Shown: in pieces, positions 1 to 10,325 of the stretch
How the letters are laid out: every line of letters begins with the position of its first letter
Position numbering within the stretch: position 1 is the stretch's first letter
Assembly: GCF_902167145.1 (NCBI RefSeq)
Contig: NC_050098.1
Coordinates: forward strand, 78,222,207 to 78,286,206
Reading direction: 5' to 3'
From: Zea mays
Lineage: Eukaryota > Streptophyta > Magnoliopsida > Poales > Poaceae
DNA length: 64,000 bases
Translations under genes and position numbers: made by a program
The notes under the pieces: generated by a model
Told to the model about the DNA's origin: nothing
What the model saw: the letters and a program-made list of their open reading frames with translations, nothing else
The model's database searches: none

Positions 1-1572
1 TGCTTAAGGCATCTGCCACAACATTGGCCTTGCCAGGATGGTAATGCACCTCCAAATCATAGTCCTTGATTAGTTCTAACCATCTTATTTGCCTCATATT
101 AAGATCAGCCTGTGTGAAGATATATTTGAGACTTTTATGATCAGTGTAAATGTTACAATGAGCTCCCATCAAGTAATGTTTCCAAATCTTGAGAGCATGA
201 ACCACAGCTGCTAACTCCAGATCATGTGTGGGGTAGTTCTTCTCATGGGGCCTGAGTGCTCGGGAGGCATAAGCAATGACTCTGTTGTCTTGCATTAAGA
301 CACACCCCAATCCCGTACCGGAAGCATCACAATAAACCTCAAAAGTTTGGTGTTGTCAGGTTGAGCTAGCACTGGTGCGGTTGTCAAATGCTGCCTTAGT
401 GTATGAAAGGCATCCTCACACTTCTGGCGCCAATCATACTTGACTCCCTTCTTCAACAGTTCAGTCATTGGCTTGGCAATTCTGGAGAAATCCGGAATAA
501 ATCGTCGATAATACCCTGCCAATCCCAGAAAACTACGGATCTGCCGTACTATGGTAGGAGGTTTCCAATCCATCACTTCTTGTACCTTCTCAGGATCAAC
601 TGATATCCCATCCTGAGAAATTGTGTGACCCAAAAATTTAATTTCCCTCAGCCAGAAATCACATTTAGACAACTTAGCATATAGACGATGATCACGCAGT
701 CGCTGAAGCATGATGTGCAGATGCTCAGTATGCTCGTCTTCATTCTTGGAATAGACCAGAATATCATCGATGAAAACCACCACAAATTTGTCCAGCTCTG
801 GCATGAATACTAAGTTCATCAGGTACATGAAATAAGCCGGGGCATTGGTCAGCCCAAAAGACATCACCAAAAACTCATAAAGCCCATATCTGGTAGAGAA
901 GGCTGTCTTGGGAATATCGCTGACACGGATCTTGGTCTGATGGTAGCCCGAGCGAAGGTCTATCTTGGAGAACACTTTGGCTCCAACCAACTGATCAAAC
1001 AAAACATCAATGCGGGGCAGTGGGTATTTGTTCTTGATGGTCACCGCGTTGAGAGGGCGGTAATCGACACACATTCTTAGACTTTCATCCTTCTTCTTTA
1101 CAAACAAGGCTGGGCATCCCCATGGTGAAGTACTCGGGCGAATAAACCCCTTGTCCAATAATTCTTGTAACTGCTTTTTCAACTCTGCTAACTCTGCTGG
1201 AGGCATCCTATATGGTCTCTTGGATATAGGAGCAGTCCTGGGTTGCAATTCAATTGCAAACTCTATGTCTCTATCGGGTGGCATTCCTGGCAATTCATCA
1301 GGAAAGACATCTGGGTAGTCGCAGACCACTGGGATTCTCTCAACCAGGGACTCTACCATAACGAAGGCACATGAACGGGTACAACCCTAATCGGGCAGAT
1401 ATAATGTGGTCTCACCACAAGTAGGCGAGTGCACCTCAATGGCCCTTGCTGCAATATCAATTACTGCCTGATGTCTTGTTAACCAGTCAGTTCCCAATAT
1501 GATATCCACACTATCCAAACCCAAAATGAGGAGGTTGGTTTTGATTATCAGACTACCAAACTTTACAGGCAC
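1..1572 (-). pseudogene. pol: pol of element A (protease C-part, RT, start of RNase H), broken
   Basis: The minus strand encodes the protease tail (DIILGTDWL), then RT with the ordered motifs [30 protein letters not shown] and the catalytic FIDDIL (the YxDD box with Phe), then [12 protein letters not shown]. RNase H begins left of about 330 and is cut by the window edge. Two lesions are visible. An in-frame TAG at 1387-1389 replaces the CAG present at this position in element C. A 1-nt deletion near 345 throws the frame just before the RNase H YCDASG motif. The deduced protein is closest to the pol of element C in this window. It should have made the cytoplasmic replication enzymes as part of a Gag-Pol polyprotein; this copy cannot. 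Confidence 0.9.
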
Positions 1573-1584
1573 ATTCTTGTTGAT

Positions 1585-2840
1585 TTAATAGGTGGCAACC
1601 CTGCCTCCTGGTGTTGAAATTGTAATACCCCCATTTGTGTGATTGAAAGGTAACTGACATTTGGCACTAAATTTTGTACTGATAAAACTATGTGATGCAG
1701 CAAAATCAAAAAGAATAATTGTAGGATATTTCAAAACTGAAAAGGTACCAGTCATGACGGGTGCTCCTTTCGGAATGTCAGCCGTGGTGGTGAAGTTCAG
1801 CCTGCCTTGTCTCACTTGCACCTTCTGCCTCTTGCTTTGATTCTGGTTGGAATTCTGTCCCTGCCTCTGTTGGTTTCTGGGGCAATTCTTAGCATAATGT
1901 CTGGTGTTACCACAAGTGAAACACCTGTTGTCATTGGCTTGACGGTACTGCTGCTGCTGATTGTTCCTCTGCACTGGGGGCTGAGAGCGGTTGGGTGCCT
2001 GCTGCTGCTATTGGGGTCAAATCACCCAATGTCCTTGCTGCTGTTGGGGTCCCCTGTTCTGAGTGTCAGATACGATCCTGAAGCGTTGTGGCTGAGCTGA
2101 AGGTCCTGCCACAGGGGTCTTCCTCTTCTTCTCTGCCTGACGGGCTGTGATACAGTCCTCCTAAGAAATGGCCATGTTGACTAACTCATTATAGCTGTTG
2201 GCCCTGACTATGTTGAGACGGTCGCGGAGCTTAGTGCTGAGCCCCTCCTGAACCTGTCCCTCTTCTTCTCATCAGTGTTTGCATGATATCCGGCATACTG
2301 GCACAGGTCATTGAAGGCCTGAGCATACTGTAACACTGTCCGGTTCCCCTGAGTGAGTGCCAGAAACTCATTGAGCTTGCGGTCCATAATGCCTTCTGGT
2401 ATATGATGCCCCTTGAAAGCTGCCTTGAACTCTCTCCATTCCACCTCATGGTCAACTGGTTGCATAGCAAGGAAGTGGTCCCACCATGTCCGCGCGGGTC
2501 CGCGAAGCTACTGGGTGGCGAACCTGACCTTAGTTACCTCTGAACAAACTCCATGGAGTAGCGGGAATTTGGATTCCACTACCCTCAGCCATACATCTGC
2601 ATCAAGTGGATCCTCCGCCCTGGTGAACAATGGTGGCTGGGTAATGAGGAACTCCTGATAAGTGGCTGCCGCTGGGTGACGCTAATGATCACCACCACCA
2701 TAATGCTGAGGTGGTGGCTGACGCTGAGCTAACTGTCGCAAGATCTCGTTCTGCTGAGCCATCAGCTCTTGCGGAGTAGGAGGCGGTGGCGGTGGTGGAG
2801 GAATGCGCTCATTCTGTCCACGACGCGCTCTTCCTGCCAT
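1585..2840 (-). pseudogene. gag: gag and protease N-part of element A, broken
   Basis: Start is the ATG at 2838-2840 (MAGRARRGQNE), chosen because gag of element B starts the same way and both ATGs follow a CAG splice-acceptor-like triplet. The order is a proline-rich N-terminus, a retrotransposon gag domain (VEWREFKAAFKGHH, LQYAQAFNDLCQYAGY), and a Gln-rich tail with one CCHC knuckle (CFTCGNTRHYAKNC), the RNA-binding nucleocapsid. Protease follows, but its active site reads FDFAAS where element B has FDSGAS, so the catalytic DSG is lost. Several stops and frameshifts interrupt the frame, including a TAG near 2682 and a TAA between protease and pol where B has a CAA codon. Gag would form the cytoplasmic particle that packages element RNA. 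Confidence 0.85.
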
Positions 2841-3150
2841 CTGAAAAATCATGGATATTCTCAATATTATATTTCTGAGGTTCAATGTTCAATCGTGGTG
2901 AAAGAGTCAAAGGGGGGTAAAACCAATTTATATTCTTGCATAATTTATAAAAGATTCCACATGGCATAAACTTTTCTTCTTAAATTAAAGCTGACATCAT
3001 TCATCATCCATACTTCCAAAAGAGTTTGTCACGATTACATCAGTAATTCAAAAGACTCAACTCTATCTAGCCTAGTACCCCAAGGGTGCAAAAGCTAAGC
3101 TAGCCTCGAGGAGTCCTACCGCCACAGACTTATAACTCTATATCTGCGAC
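2841..3150 (-). other. Spacer between ORF0 and gag of element A
   Basis: No gene is seen. The stretch ends in GATTTTTCAG directly before the gag ATG, a good pyrimidine-rich 3' splice site. The homologous spacer in element B also ends in TTTTCAG|ATG, which suggests gag is translated from a spliced mRNA. Confidence 0.6.
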
Positions 3151-4019
3151 CTAGTGAGCAAACGAGGCAACGCTCGACTCGGGGGAAGGTGGTCTCCCTG
3201 AGCCAGCAGTGTCCAAGCTGGAGGCAGGCTCTTCTCCTCCCTCGATGTTGACATCCTCGTTGCCTTCCATGTCCTAGATCTTCGGGTGGTGCATATCCAG
3301 ATGCTGGTTAGCCTCCGCAAGCTGCTGCTGAGTGTTGATAAGCTGATCCTCGAGAACCTCGATGGTGTTCTCCCTGGTTCCAACTAACTCCTCAAGCTCT
3401 TGGATCTCAGTTGACAATTGTTCCACTTGTAAGTCTTTTTCCACCATCTCAGTGGACAAGTATACCACAAGTTCCTCTCTGTTACCCAAGGTGATCTTTG
3501 TAGCCTCCAACAATGCCATTAGATGGGACATTGCCTCTCCTCGCATCACTTGCAGACGATACAGGGCATTCATGCACCGCACCGTCAAGTGAGCGGTCTA
3601 ACCTGGGTAGATAGCCCATATATCCTTGTCATGCTCCACTCGGTCCTTCCACATTGGGTCATCCTCCTTCTCTGTGGGGAACAAACCAATGGGGTGAGTG
3701 GACAGCTCCAAGGGGTGGAATCCACAGAAGGTGGTCAGTCCATGAAGGGCAATCGCCTCGATAGTATCCTCAGCCCTGTATCCAAAAGACTCAGAGTCCA
3801 GCAAACGCAGCCTAGCTGCAGGGGATGAGGCTCTAGGGTCATCCTCACCCTACAGCAGGGCACTCGGTGCTTCTTGAACAGCTGCACCGCGTACTGGGGA
3901 GGCATCGTGTAACCAGCTCCATGAAGTACCTCCCACAAGATATGTGGGAAACCCTCTCGTGCAAGTCCGTCCGTGTGGGACTGTGCATTCCCTTCGTCTG
4001 AGGATCCGTGAGAAGTCAT
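3151..4019 (-). pseudogene. ORF0 of element A: dsRBD-like plus coiled-coil protein, broken
   Basis: This is an extra ORF between LTR and gag, about 290 codons before decay. It starts at the ATG at 4017-4019 (MTSHGSSDEGN). The N-terminal half has the order helix (ILWEVLHGAGY), strand (YAVQLF), strand (CRVRMTLEPHP), strand (DSESFGYRA) and helix (TIEAIALHGLTTFC), which resembles a double-stranded-RNA-binding fold, though no canonical KKxAK is present. The second half is a heptad-rich coiled coil (VEKDLQVEQLSTEIQELEEL), followed by an acidic tail ending SSVASFAH. A 1-nt deletion near 3805-3815 and a TAG in the middle break it. The function is unknown; the fold idea is mine from the strand/helix pattern. 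Close copies lie at 8969-9852 and, split, at 17167-22266. Confidence 0.7.
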
Positions 4020-4424
4020 TTGTGTACGGTTAAGCGTAAGTAAAAGAAAAAGAACTATAAAATAAAAAGGGATCACAACTCAGCCTCTCTATAACTACGA
4101 CAATGGCACTGGGTGTACTTAATCTATATTATAGTGTATTAAAGTTCTTACCCAATTATCAAGTATTTTAAGTAAGGATGCATGCATGCTCGTCCTAAGC
4201 GACCTCATTTCAACTTAGAGGGAGTAGGAAGGAACTCCCATCCCTTATAGTAGCCTATAGGGCTTACTCAAATAGCCACCTAGCTACCCCTCTATCATCC
4301 TAAGGCTTCACGTCCTAGGTCTATCCTTATCGTCCTGACGATCTATCCAACATTTGTTTCTAACAAGTTTTACTTTGAAAAAGGATGGTATTTATAGTTT
4401 ATTGATTCCTCTGTGGTGGTACGA
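4020..4424 (-). other. Untranslated leader of element A
   Basis: No gene is seen. The leader contains TTTGAGTAAGCCC (minus strand, about 4245), a donor-like GTAAGC at the place where the homologous leader of element B has GTAAGT. The acceptor before the ORF0 ATG reads ACACAAATG here but GCACAGATG in A', so the AG appears to be mutated in this copy. Confidence 0.5.
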
Positions 4425-4436
4425 GCTCCGATACCA
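4425..4436 (-). promoter_or_regulatory. Primer-binding site (initiator Met-tRNA type), element A
   Basis: The minus strand reads TGGTATCGGAGC two bases inside the LTR end. This is one base from TGGTATCAGAGC, the standard plant Ty3/gypsy site complementary to initiator Met-tRNA, where minus-strand DNA synthesis starts. Confidence 0.85.
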
Positions 4437-4751
4437 GCTGTGGCGGAACCACCCGAATTATTCCAACTTAAGTGCCTAAGTCCCGCCTTAGAGGCTAGAC
4501 CACACTTAATTGGGAATAACACGTCAGTCCCTCGGATCTAGTCCGACGAGGCCACTAACAGGATCAAGTACCACGTACTCACTCGATGGTGAGGCGCAGA
4601 GCAAATACAATAAAGCATAAAACCATACATTAAGGAGTATCAAATTTATTACATCATCATCGGAGTTTTAGCAAAAGTAGTCATCATTGTTCAGAATGCA
4701 GCAGAATAAAACTAACGATAAAAAGACAGAGAGATGGAGAAGCCTGTCCCA

Positions 4752-5946
4752 TCACTGCTCATGCTCCTCCTCTGCCGAGGTAGGGTCCCACTCGACTGTC
4801 CAACCCGGTGGCAAGATGGACGGCCAAGTCACTCCAGCAACCATGTCCTCCAAAGAACCTATAAAATTATGCCACAAGCAAGGCTGAGTATACTAATACT
4901 CAGCTAGACTTACCCGGTGTGAGGAGTCTACTCCTCTACCTCTAGACATGCAGCTGTTTGGCTGAGGGGTTTGGTTGCCAAAAAGCACTAGCTGAGTCTA
5001 AAAATCAAGTTTTAGCTTTGTCAAGTTTTAGTGTGACTCTCTTAAGACTAAATGTGTACTATCTACTCATTCATGGTATCAAGCAATTTAGCAATCAACA
5101 TCTTTTGCCAACTCATCATATTTCCACTTGTTACTCAATGCAGTATAATGGATCAAGCAGTCTCATTAGCTGCGAGAAGCAGACGATTCGAATCGAGTTT
5201 TTAAACCTTGCAAGGTAGACCTAAACACACGACGTGGCGAGGCACTCTGTCCCCACACAAATCAACCGTCCCCATCGATTCCCCGTAAGCAGATCAGGGC
5301 TCACCGCCTTGGCGTACAATGCCTCACTGACCCCAACTGCCGTCGTGCAGTGACCGCACTTGTACCCACCATAACCGGAATGGGAGACCATGTCTCAGGT
5401 CGCGTGAGGAGTAAAGTCTGCTGCTAGGTTCAATCAGGTACTAGGCTTATTGATTTACCATATTTCTCAGCATGTGCTTAGTACGTTCAAATGCTTGACA
5501 TAGGTATCCGCACGTTAATCCTTATTCCAATTCCATCTCTTAGACTACGCATCCCCATGGATCCGTGTCCACAAACCAACATCAGTATGATATGAAAGTG
5601 GATACAACCAATTTCCTGACCTCGCGCGAGTGCTAGAAAAATCACTATCCCTAATTAGCAAGCAACTACTCGACCTAGCATACTTGTATCCGTTTCAAAG
5701 GAAATCCTAAGGTAATGCAACTAGGGTTTCAGGAAACTCCTACACTTAAGTGCACAATACAAGCCTACAATCATTAAGTGCAGTAAAATAATATATTGAA
5801 CTGGTTATGCATAAACCGGGGCTTGCCTTCCAAAGCTGGGGCAGGTAGATCCTCTCGGGCAGGCTCTGGTGCTCGATCCGGGGCTACCTCCTAAGCAACT
5901 CCTTGCTCCGGCACGAGGATGTATTCTCCGTCCGCGAGGTTACAAT
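4752..5946 (-). pseudogene. LTR-embedded spliced acidic-peptide gene, copy A (broken)
   Basis: There are two coding exons. Exon 2 (5827-5946) encodes an acidic stretch containing VPEQGVA and EDLPAPALEG and ends GGAAG before GCAAGC, a GC-type donor. Exon 3 (4752-4858) follows TTTTATAG and encodes SLEDMVAGVTWP, LPPGWTVEWDPTSA and EEEHEQ-stop. The join is phase 1 (GAA G|GT) and keeps the frame. AATAAA on the minus strand (4645-4650) lies about 100 nt after the stop. A TAG where copy C has CAA interrupts exon 2. The peptide is recognisable in elements B, C, D and F. No known domain is seen, and whether it is translated is inference. Confidence 0.6.
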
Positions 5947-7916
5947 CTATCGAATGCAACGAATAAGATATATGTATGCTATGATATGTAGAATTTAGTA
6001 ACAATTATGCCTAGTGCAGAAAAACTAATTAGTTAATAACTTAGGGTTTCTTTGTTATAAGAGGTTCTTAGTGGTTTATGCTTATCAATTTAGGTTTGGG
6101 GTTTTTTTCCTAAGCATAACGGATTAAGACTTGTATTGCCCCTTAAATGTTTCAGTAGGCACTCAAGGGGTTTTGCTGGTTTGGTTAGGGTAAAATTAGT
6201 CTCCACTATTAATTCCCCTTTTATTTTTTATTTATGATTTTAGGGTGGGTTTGAACTACAACAGTGAATTAACTCTTTCCAAAAAATCTGTAAAACTTAT
6301 AGTGGTTTATTATTGGTCACTGTAGTCTGTCCTATAAATTTGAGGTCCAGAATAATAGAATATGCCCTGGACAAAAATAACAAAAGTTGGGGCAAAGGAG
6401 TCACTTGCACTACAACTCTTATCTAGGGGTGGGTTCTGCACTAAGAGTCATTTTTGCTGGTATCTATAGGTAATAACATGCTTCTGTGCAAAAAATCACA
6501 AAGGGCTACTTAGTGGTTATTTAGTTATGATTTTCTAAAATTTAATGCTAAAAAGACACTTACAACTAACTTGTTATTTGAAAAATGTCAAACAACAAAA
6601 GTCATACTTTTTCTATGTTTATAATAACAAAACATTGGTTATTCCAAGGTTTGGGGTGTTTTCTTCTCAGGGTTATTTTTCTAGGGTTTTTCTAAGTTTT
6701 CTTTGTTTTCTTAAAATAAAAGGTATCTCATTTCTTTTGTACTAAACAAGGGTTTAACAAAATTTTCTAGTGAACTATACTGAGTAAGGGAGCTAACAAA
6801 AATGTGGGTACTCTCTGGTTCTTATTTAAGCTACCTTTTATATTTTCTTTAACTTTAAGCTAGAAATGATTTAAATGGCAAACTCTACCTTAATTTGGTG
6901 TAGAGAGGGGTTTATTATTTTTAAACAGGATAGGAAGTGATTAAGTGCTTCTCTAAATTTTCTTAATCCCAGTCTAATAGTATAGCTATTTTTCCCTATT
7001 TCATTTAGCTTTTGACCAGTTAAACATTTAAATCAAAACTTTGAAATTTTCTGCCACACTTAGGGGTTTTATATTTTCCTAAGTAGTTTACATTATTTAG
7101 GATCTGGCAAAATTGGTTTGACTCGATTTGAATGAACCATACTGAAGTTATGATATTTTCAAGTTTTGTTTGTATTTAAATCAGAATATTTAAAAAGGTT
7201 TTCTGGAAAACCACTTTGCATCGAAGACCCTGGGTTCTTTCAAAAACAATCCCCTCAGTTATACCCCTGCGCCACTATTCCCTTGAGTCGCTGACAATGC
7301 ACAAAACCCCCTCGCCTTTACTTCTTCTCCCCCGAGGTCCCTCCCCTTATTTAAACAGTAACCACGGAAATAAACAGGGCGGCGCGGCTTACCAGCGGCG
7401 AGGGAGGTCCGGCGAGGGGCGGGGTTGGCTTCGGGAGGTTCTTGCGGTCACAGCGAGGTACGGCTCGACGGTGGTGGTGGCCGGAATCGGCTGGTCCATG
7501 TGCGCAGGTGGGTGAACTCATCAGCGGCGAGTGCTCCGACCTAACCATGACGACATAGGTCAATCCAAGGGCACGGGGAGCTTCACAGGGTGTTGATGAG
7601 TCGACTCGTGCAAGGAATTGAAGAACAACTCACCATGGAGCTCGGTCTACGTTCACCGGCGGTCGGGTGAAGTCCGGCGACCGTGAACTGGCTTCTCCGG
7701 CGAGGCAAAGTTTGATTCCTCGCTCGGAGAGCTTCACCGAGGCATGCACGGTCTACTCCAAGGGTCGGATGTGGCTGGGAGAGGCTCTGCTGGCCGGTCT
7801 ATGGTGGCGGGTGTTCGGGTGGCCACGGGCACGCCGTGCGCGGGGCAACGCCGGTGATCTGGTGCTCCGGTGAGGTCGAGCGCGCGCGGGGGAGTACTAT
7901 CGAAGTCCCTGGGGGC

Positions 7917-7922
7917 TTTATA
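7917..7922 (-). promoter_or_regulatory. TATA box of LTR A
   Basis: The minus strand reads GCGCCTATAAAGCCCCC. The same GCGCCTATAAAGCC block occurs in both B LTRs and in the C LTR, so it is the likely core promoter of the element and of the LTR-embedded gene. Confidence 0.75.
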
Positions 7923-8968
7923 GGCGCGGGCGCGGGCAAAGGCGCCGACTCAGCTTTGGCGCGACGTGGGGCACGCGTGGGCGGGCGTCGGGCGTGCTCT
8001 GGCGAGCCGAGGGCGCGTACAACACGTGTAGGTTTGTTTCTGCTCTTGTTCTTCCCCTTGCTGAGCAGCCAAACGTGTGAATCTTGCCCTAAGACCTTTG
8101 AGAGATCTCTTCCCTGCACCTAGGGCTACCTAGTTCATGTGAGTTCCAAGGGGAGATGTGGTCGGGTTAGAGAGATATGGGGGTGGGAAGTCGGCTCTGT
8201 CAAAGATGTCCACACCAAGACAAAACTTGTGCCAAGTCATGTCAAACGACTTAGGGTTGGGTTCAAACTTTTCTAGGTTGTTTTGGAGGTCTTTAGGCGC
8301 CACTTTGTCAATTAGGCCAAGTGGTTTTGATGTTTGAAAGAGGGTGAACATGTTGGATCTTTGGAAAAGGGTTGGTTTTGGACTTAGAAGAAATCTGATT
8401 TTTCTCTTAGGTTTCTCCCTTTGGTGACCCTTTTAGGGTTTTTCTGAAACCTTTTTGGGGTCACATTCTTACTATTTTTAGTAGGGTATTAGGTGTACTA
8501 CAATTGTTATATTTGGCCCAAGTCATGATCATGTGGTTTTTATAACCTTTTGGTCATACTCACTTATAGTGCTCCAATTGTCCAAAGGGGTTTGCATTAG
8601 GGTTTGGGCAATTCTCCCCACTATATGTGCATGATAAGCCAAGGCATGACATTTAAGATGGGTTGCACTTACTTAGGGTCTTGATTTCCATGTTTGGAGT
8701 CCTTTGCCCAAATTAAACCACATGTGATGATGGGTTTATTAGTGTAGCCTTGAGTGAAAACTCTAAGTAACACTTGGGGTGTTACATATAATTTCATTCA
8801 TAAACTTAAAAATAAGAACCATCCATCATTCATCTTGCCAAACGAGTTTCCAACGGATACAGAAGTGCCCAAAATACTCAACTCTCTAGCCTAGTACCTC
8901 CAAGGTGCAAAGGCTGAGCTAGTTTCGAGGAGTTCTACTGCTGCACACTTCTACCCTTACACTGGAAT

Positions 8969-9852
8969 CTAATGAGAAAACGAGGCAACACTAGACTCGG
9001 AGGAAGGTGGTCTTCCTGAGCCAGCAGTGTCTAAGCTAGATGCGGGCTTCGGATCCTGGCCTCCCTCGATATCTACATCCTCATCGGCCCCTTTTGCCTC
9101 CATGTCCTCAATCTCTTGATGGTGCAGATCCATATGTTGGTTGGCTTCCTTAAGCTGTTGCTGGGTGGTCTGGATCTGATCTTCCAGAACTTCAATGGTA
9201 TTCTCTCTGGCTTCCACCTGATCCTTGAGCTCTTGTATGTGGTTGGCCATTTGCTCCACCTGGAGATCCTTCTCCACTAGTTCAGTGGACAAGTTGACAA
9301 CAAGGTCCTCCCGGTTATCCAGGGTGATCTTGGTAGACTCCACTAGGCCCATAAGTTGGGACATCACCTCACCTCGCAAGGCCTGCAGAAGATACAGGGC
9401 ACTCATGCAACGAACCGTCATGTGAGCAGTGTGCCCAGGGTAGAGAGCCCACACATCCTTGGGTGCTCAACCCGATCCTTCCACATCGGGTCGTCCTCCT
9501 TTTTAGCAGGGAACAAGCCAATGGGGTGGGTTGACAGCTCCAAGGGGTAAAATCCACAGAAGGTCGTTAGCACGTGTAGAGCCGTGGACTCAATAGTATC
9601 ATCGGCCCTGAAACCGAAAGACTCAGAGTCCAAGGAACGCCAGCCTGGCTGTAGGGGATGAGGTTCCCAGGTCATCCTCACCCTATAGCGAGGTACCCGG
9701 TGCTCCTCGAACAGCTGCACCGCGTACTGGGGAGGCGTAGAGTAACCTGCTCCCTGCAGTACCTCCCACAAAATGCGGGGAAAGTCCTCTCGTGCAAGAC
9801 CGTCTATGTGGGACTGTGCGTTCCCTCCGTCCGTGGGTACGTGAGAAGTCAT
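8969..9852 (-). pseudogene. ORF0 of element A': dsRBD-like plus coiled-coil protein
   Basis: Starts at ATG 9850-9852 (MTSHVPTDGGN), directly after TGCCCTTGCACAG, a strong acceptor-like site, and ends at the stop at 8969-8971 after SSVASFSH. The predicted order is helix (RILWEVLQGAGYS), strand (YAVQLFEEH), strand (YRVRMTWEPH), strand (DSESFGFRA) and helix (TIESTALHVLTTFCGF). This is followed by GLFPAKKEDDPMW and a long coiled coil (LVEKDLQVEQMANHIQELKD; ENTIEVLEDQIQTTQQQLKE), then an acidic tail. One frameshift near 9460 (1 nt missing before DVWALYPG) is the only lesion, which makes this the best-preserved minus-strand copy of the family. Function unknown. Confidence 0.75.
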
Positions 9853-10311
9853 CTGTGCAAGGGCAAGTGTAAGCGAAAAGAAAAGAATCCCAAAAATAAA
9901 AGGAGCTAGTGCAAAAGACTAGAAAACTTCTACGGACTTGGCTTTTCTAGGGTTAAGTTGAAATCTTCGCTATAGATTTCTTTTTAAATCTTGTTATGAT
10001 GTTTCTTTATTTATGTATCATACCGTTGATAATGACCTTTTACTAAGATGACAAAACAAGAAAAAGGATGCATGCATGCTCGTCCTAAGCGTCCTCACAT
10101 CAAACATGGGGTACAGGATGCCCTATTTATACCGTAGTAGCCTGTAAGGCATTTTCCATTAGCCACCTAACTACTCATCTAGTATCCTAAGACTTCACAT
10201 CCTAGGTCTATCCGTATCATCCTGACAGCTATCTAACTTGGTTTCTAATCAAGTTTTACTTTTGAAAAAGGTCAAAAATTATGGTTTATTGATTTCTCTG
10301 AGGTGGTACGA

Positions 10312-10323
10312 GCTCCGATACCA
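10312..10323 (-). promoter_or_regulatory. Primer-binding site, element A'
   Basis: The minus strand reads TGGTATCGGAGC, identical to the site of element A, directly inside the LTR boundary. Confidence 0.85.
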
Positions 10324-10325
10324 GC

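Larger units (their letters stand above)
1..8786 (-). mobile_element. Element A: Ty3/gypsy chromovirus, 5' LTR to RNase H, cut by window edge
   Basis: Read right to left this is an LTR retrotransposon: 5' LTR (4439-8786), primer-binding site, leader, extra ORF0, gag with a CCHC knuckle, protease, reverse transcriptase and the start of RNase H, which leaves the window at base 1. The primer site resembles the 3' end of initiator Met-tRNA. Pol closely matches element C, which ends in a chromodomain, so I place A in the Tekay-like chromoviruses. Coding parts carry frameshifts and nonsense changes, so the copy is dead. Its outer LTR end at 8786 abuts the internal region of a related element (A'), with TATAA as the adjoining 5 bp; the partner duplication would be outside the window. 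Confidence 0.9.
4439..8786 (-). repeat. 5' LTR of element A (4348 bp)
   Basis: The LTR runs on the minus strand from TGTAACACCCCAAG at 8786 to CCGCCACA at 4439, bounded by TG..CA and followed by the primer site. It aligns along its length with the C LTR (54094-58459) and, with a large gap, with A' (10326-12374). It holds a TATA box (7917-7922), a GC-rich exon-like stretch ending at a GTAAGC donor (7391-7392), an AT-rich intron-like stretch (about 5950-7390) and two conserved coding exons (see 4752-5946). Long ORFs in the GC-rich part (7216-8123) look like composition artefacts. Confidence 0.9.
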
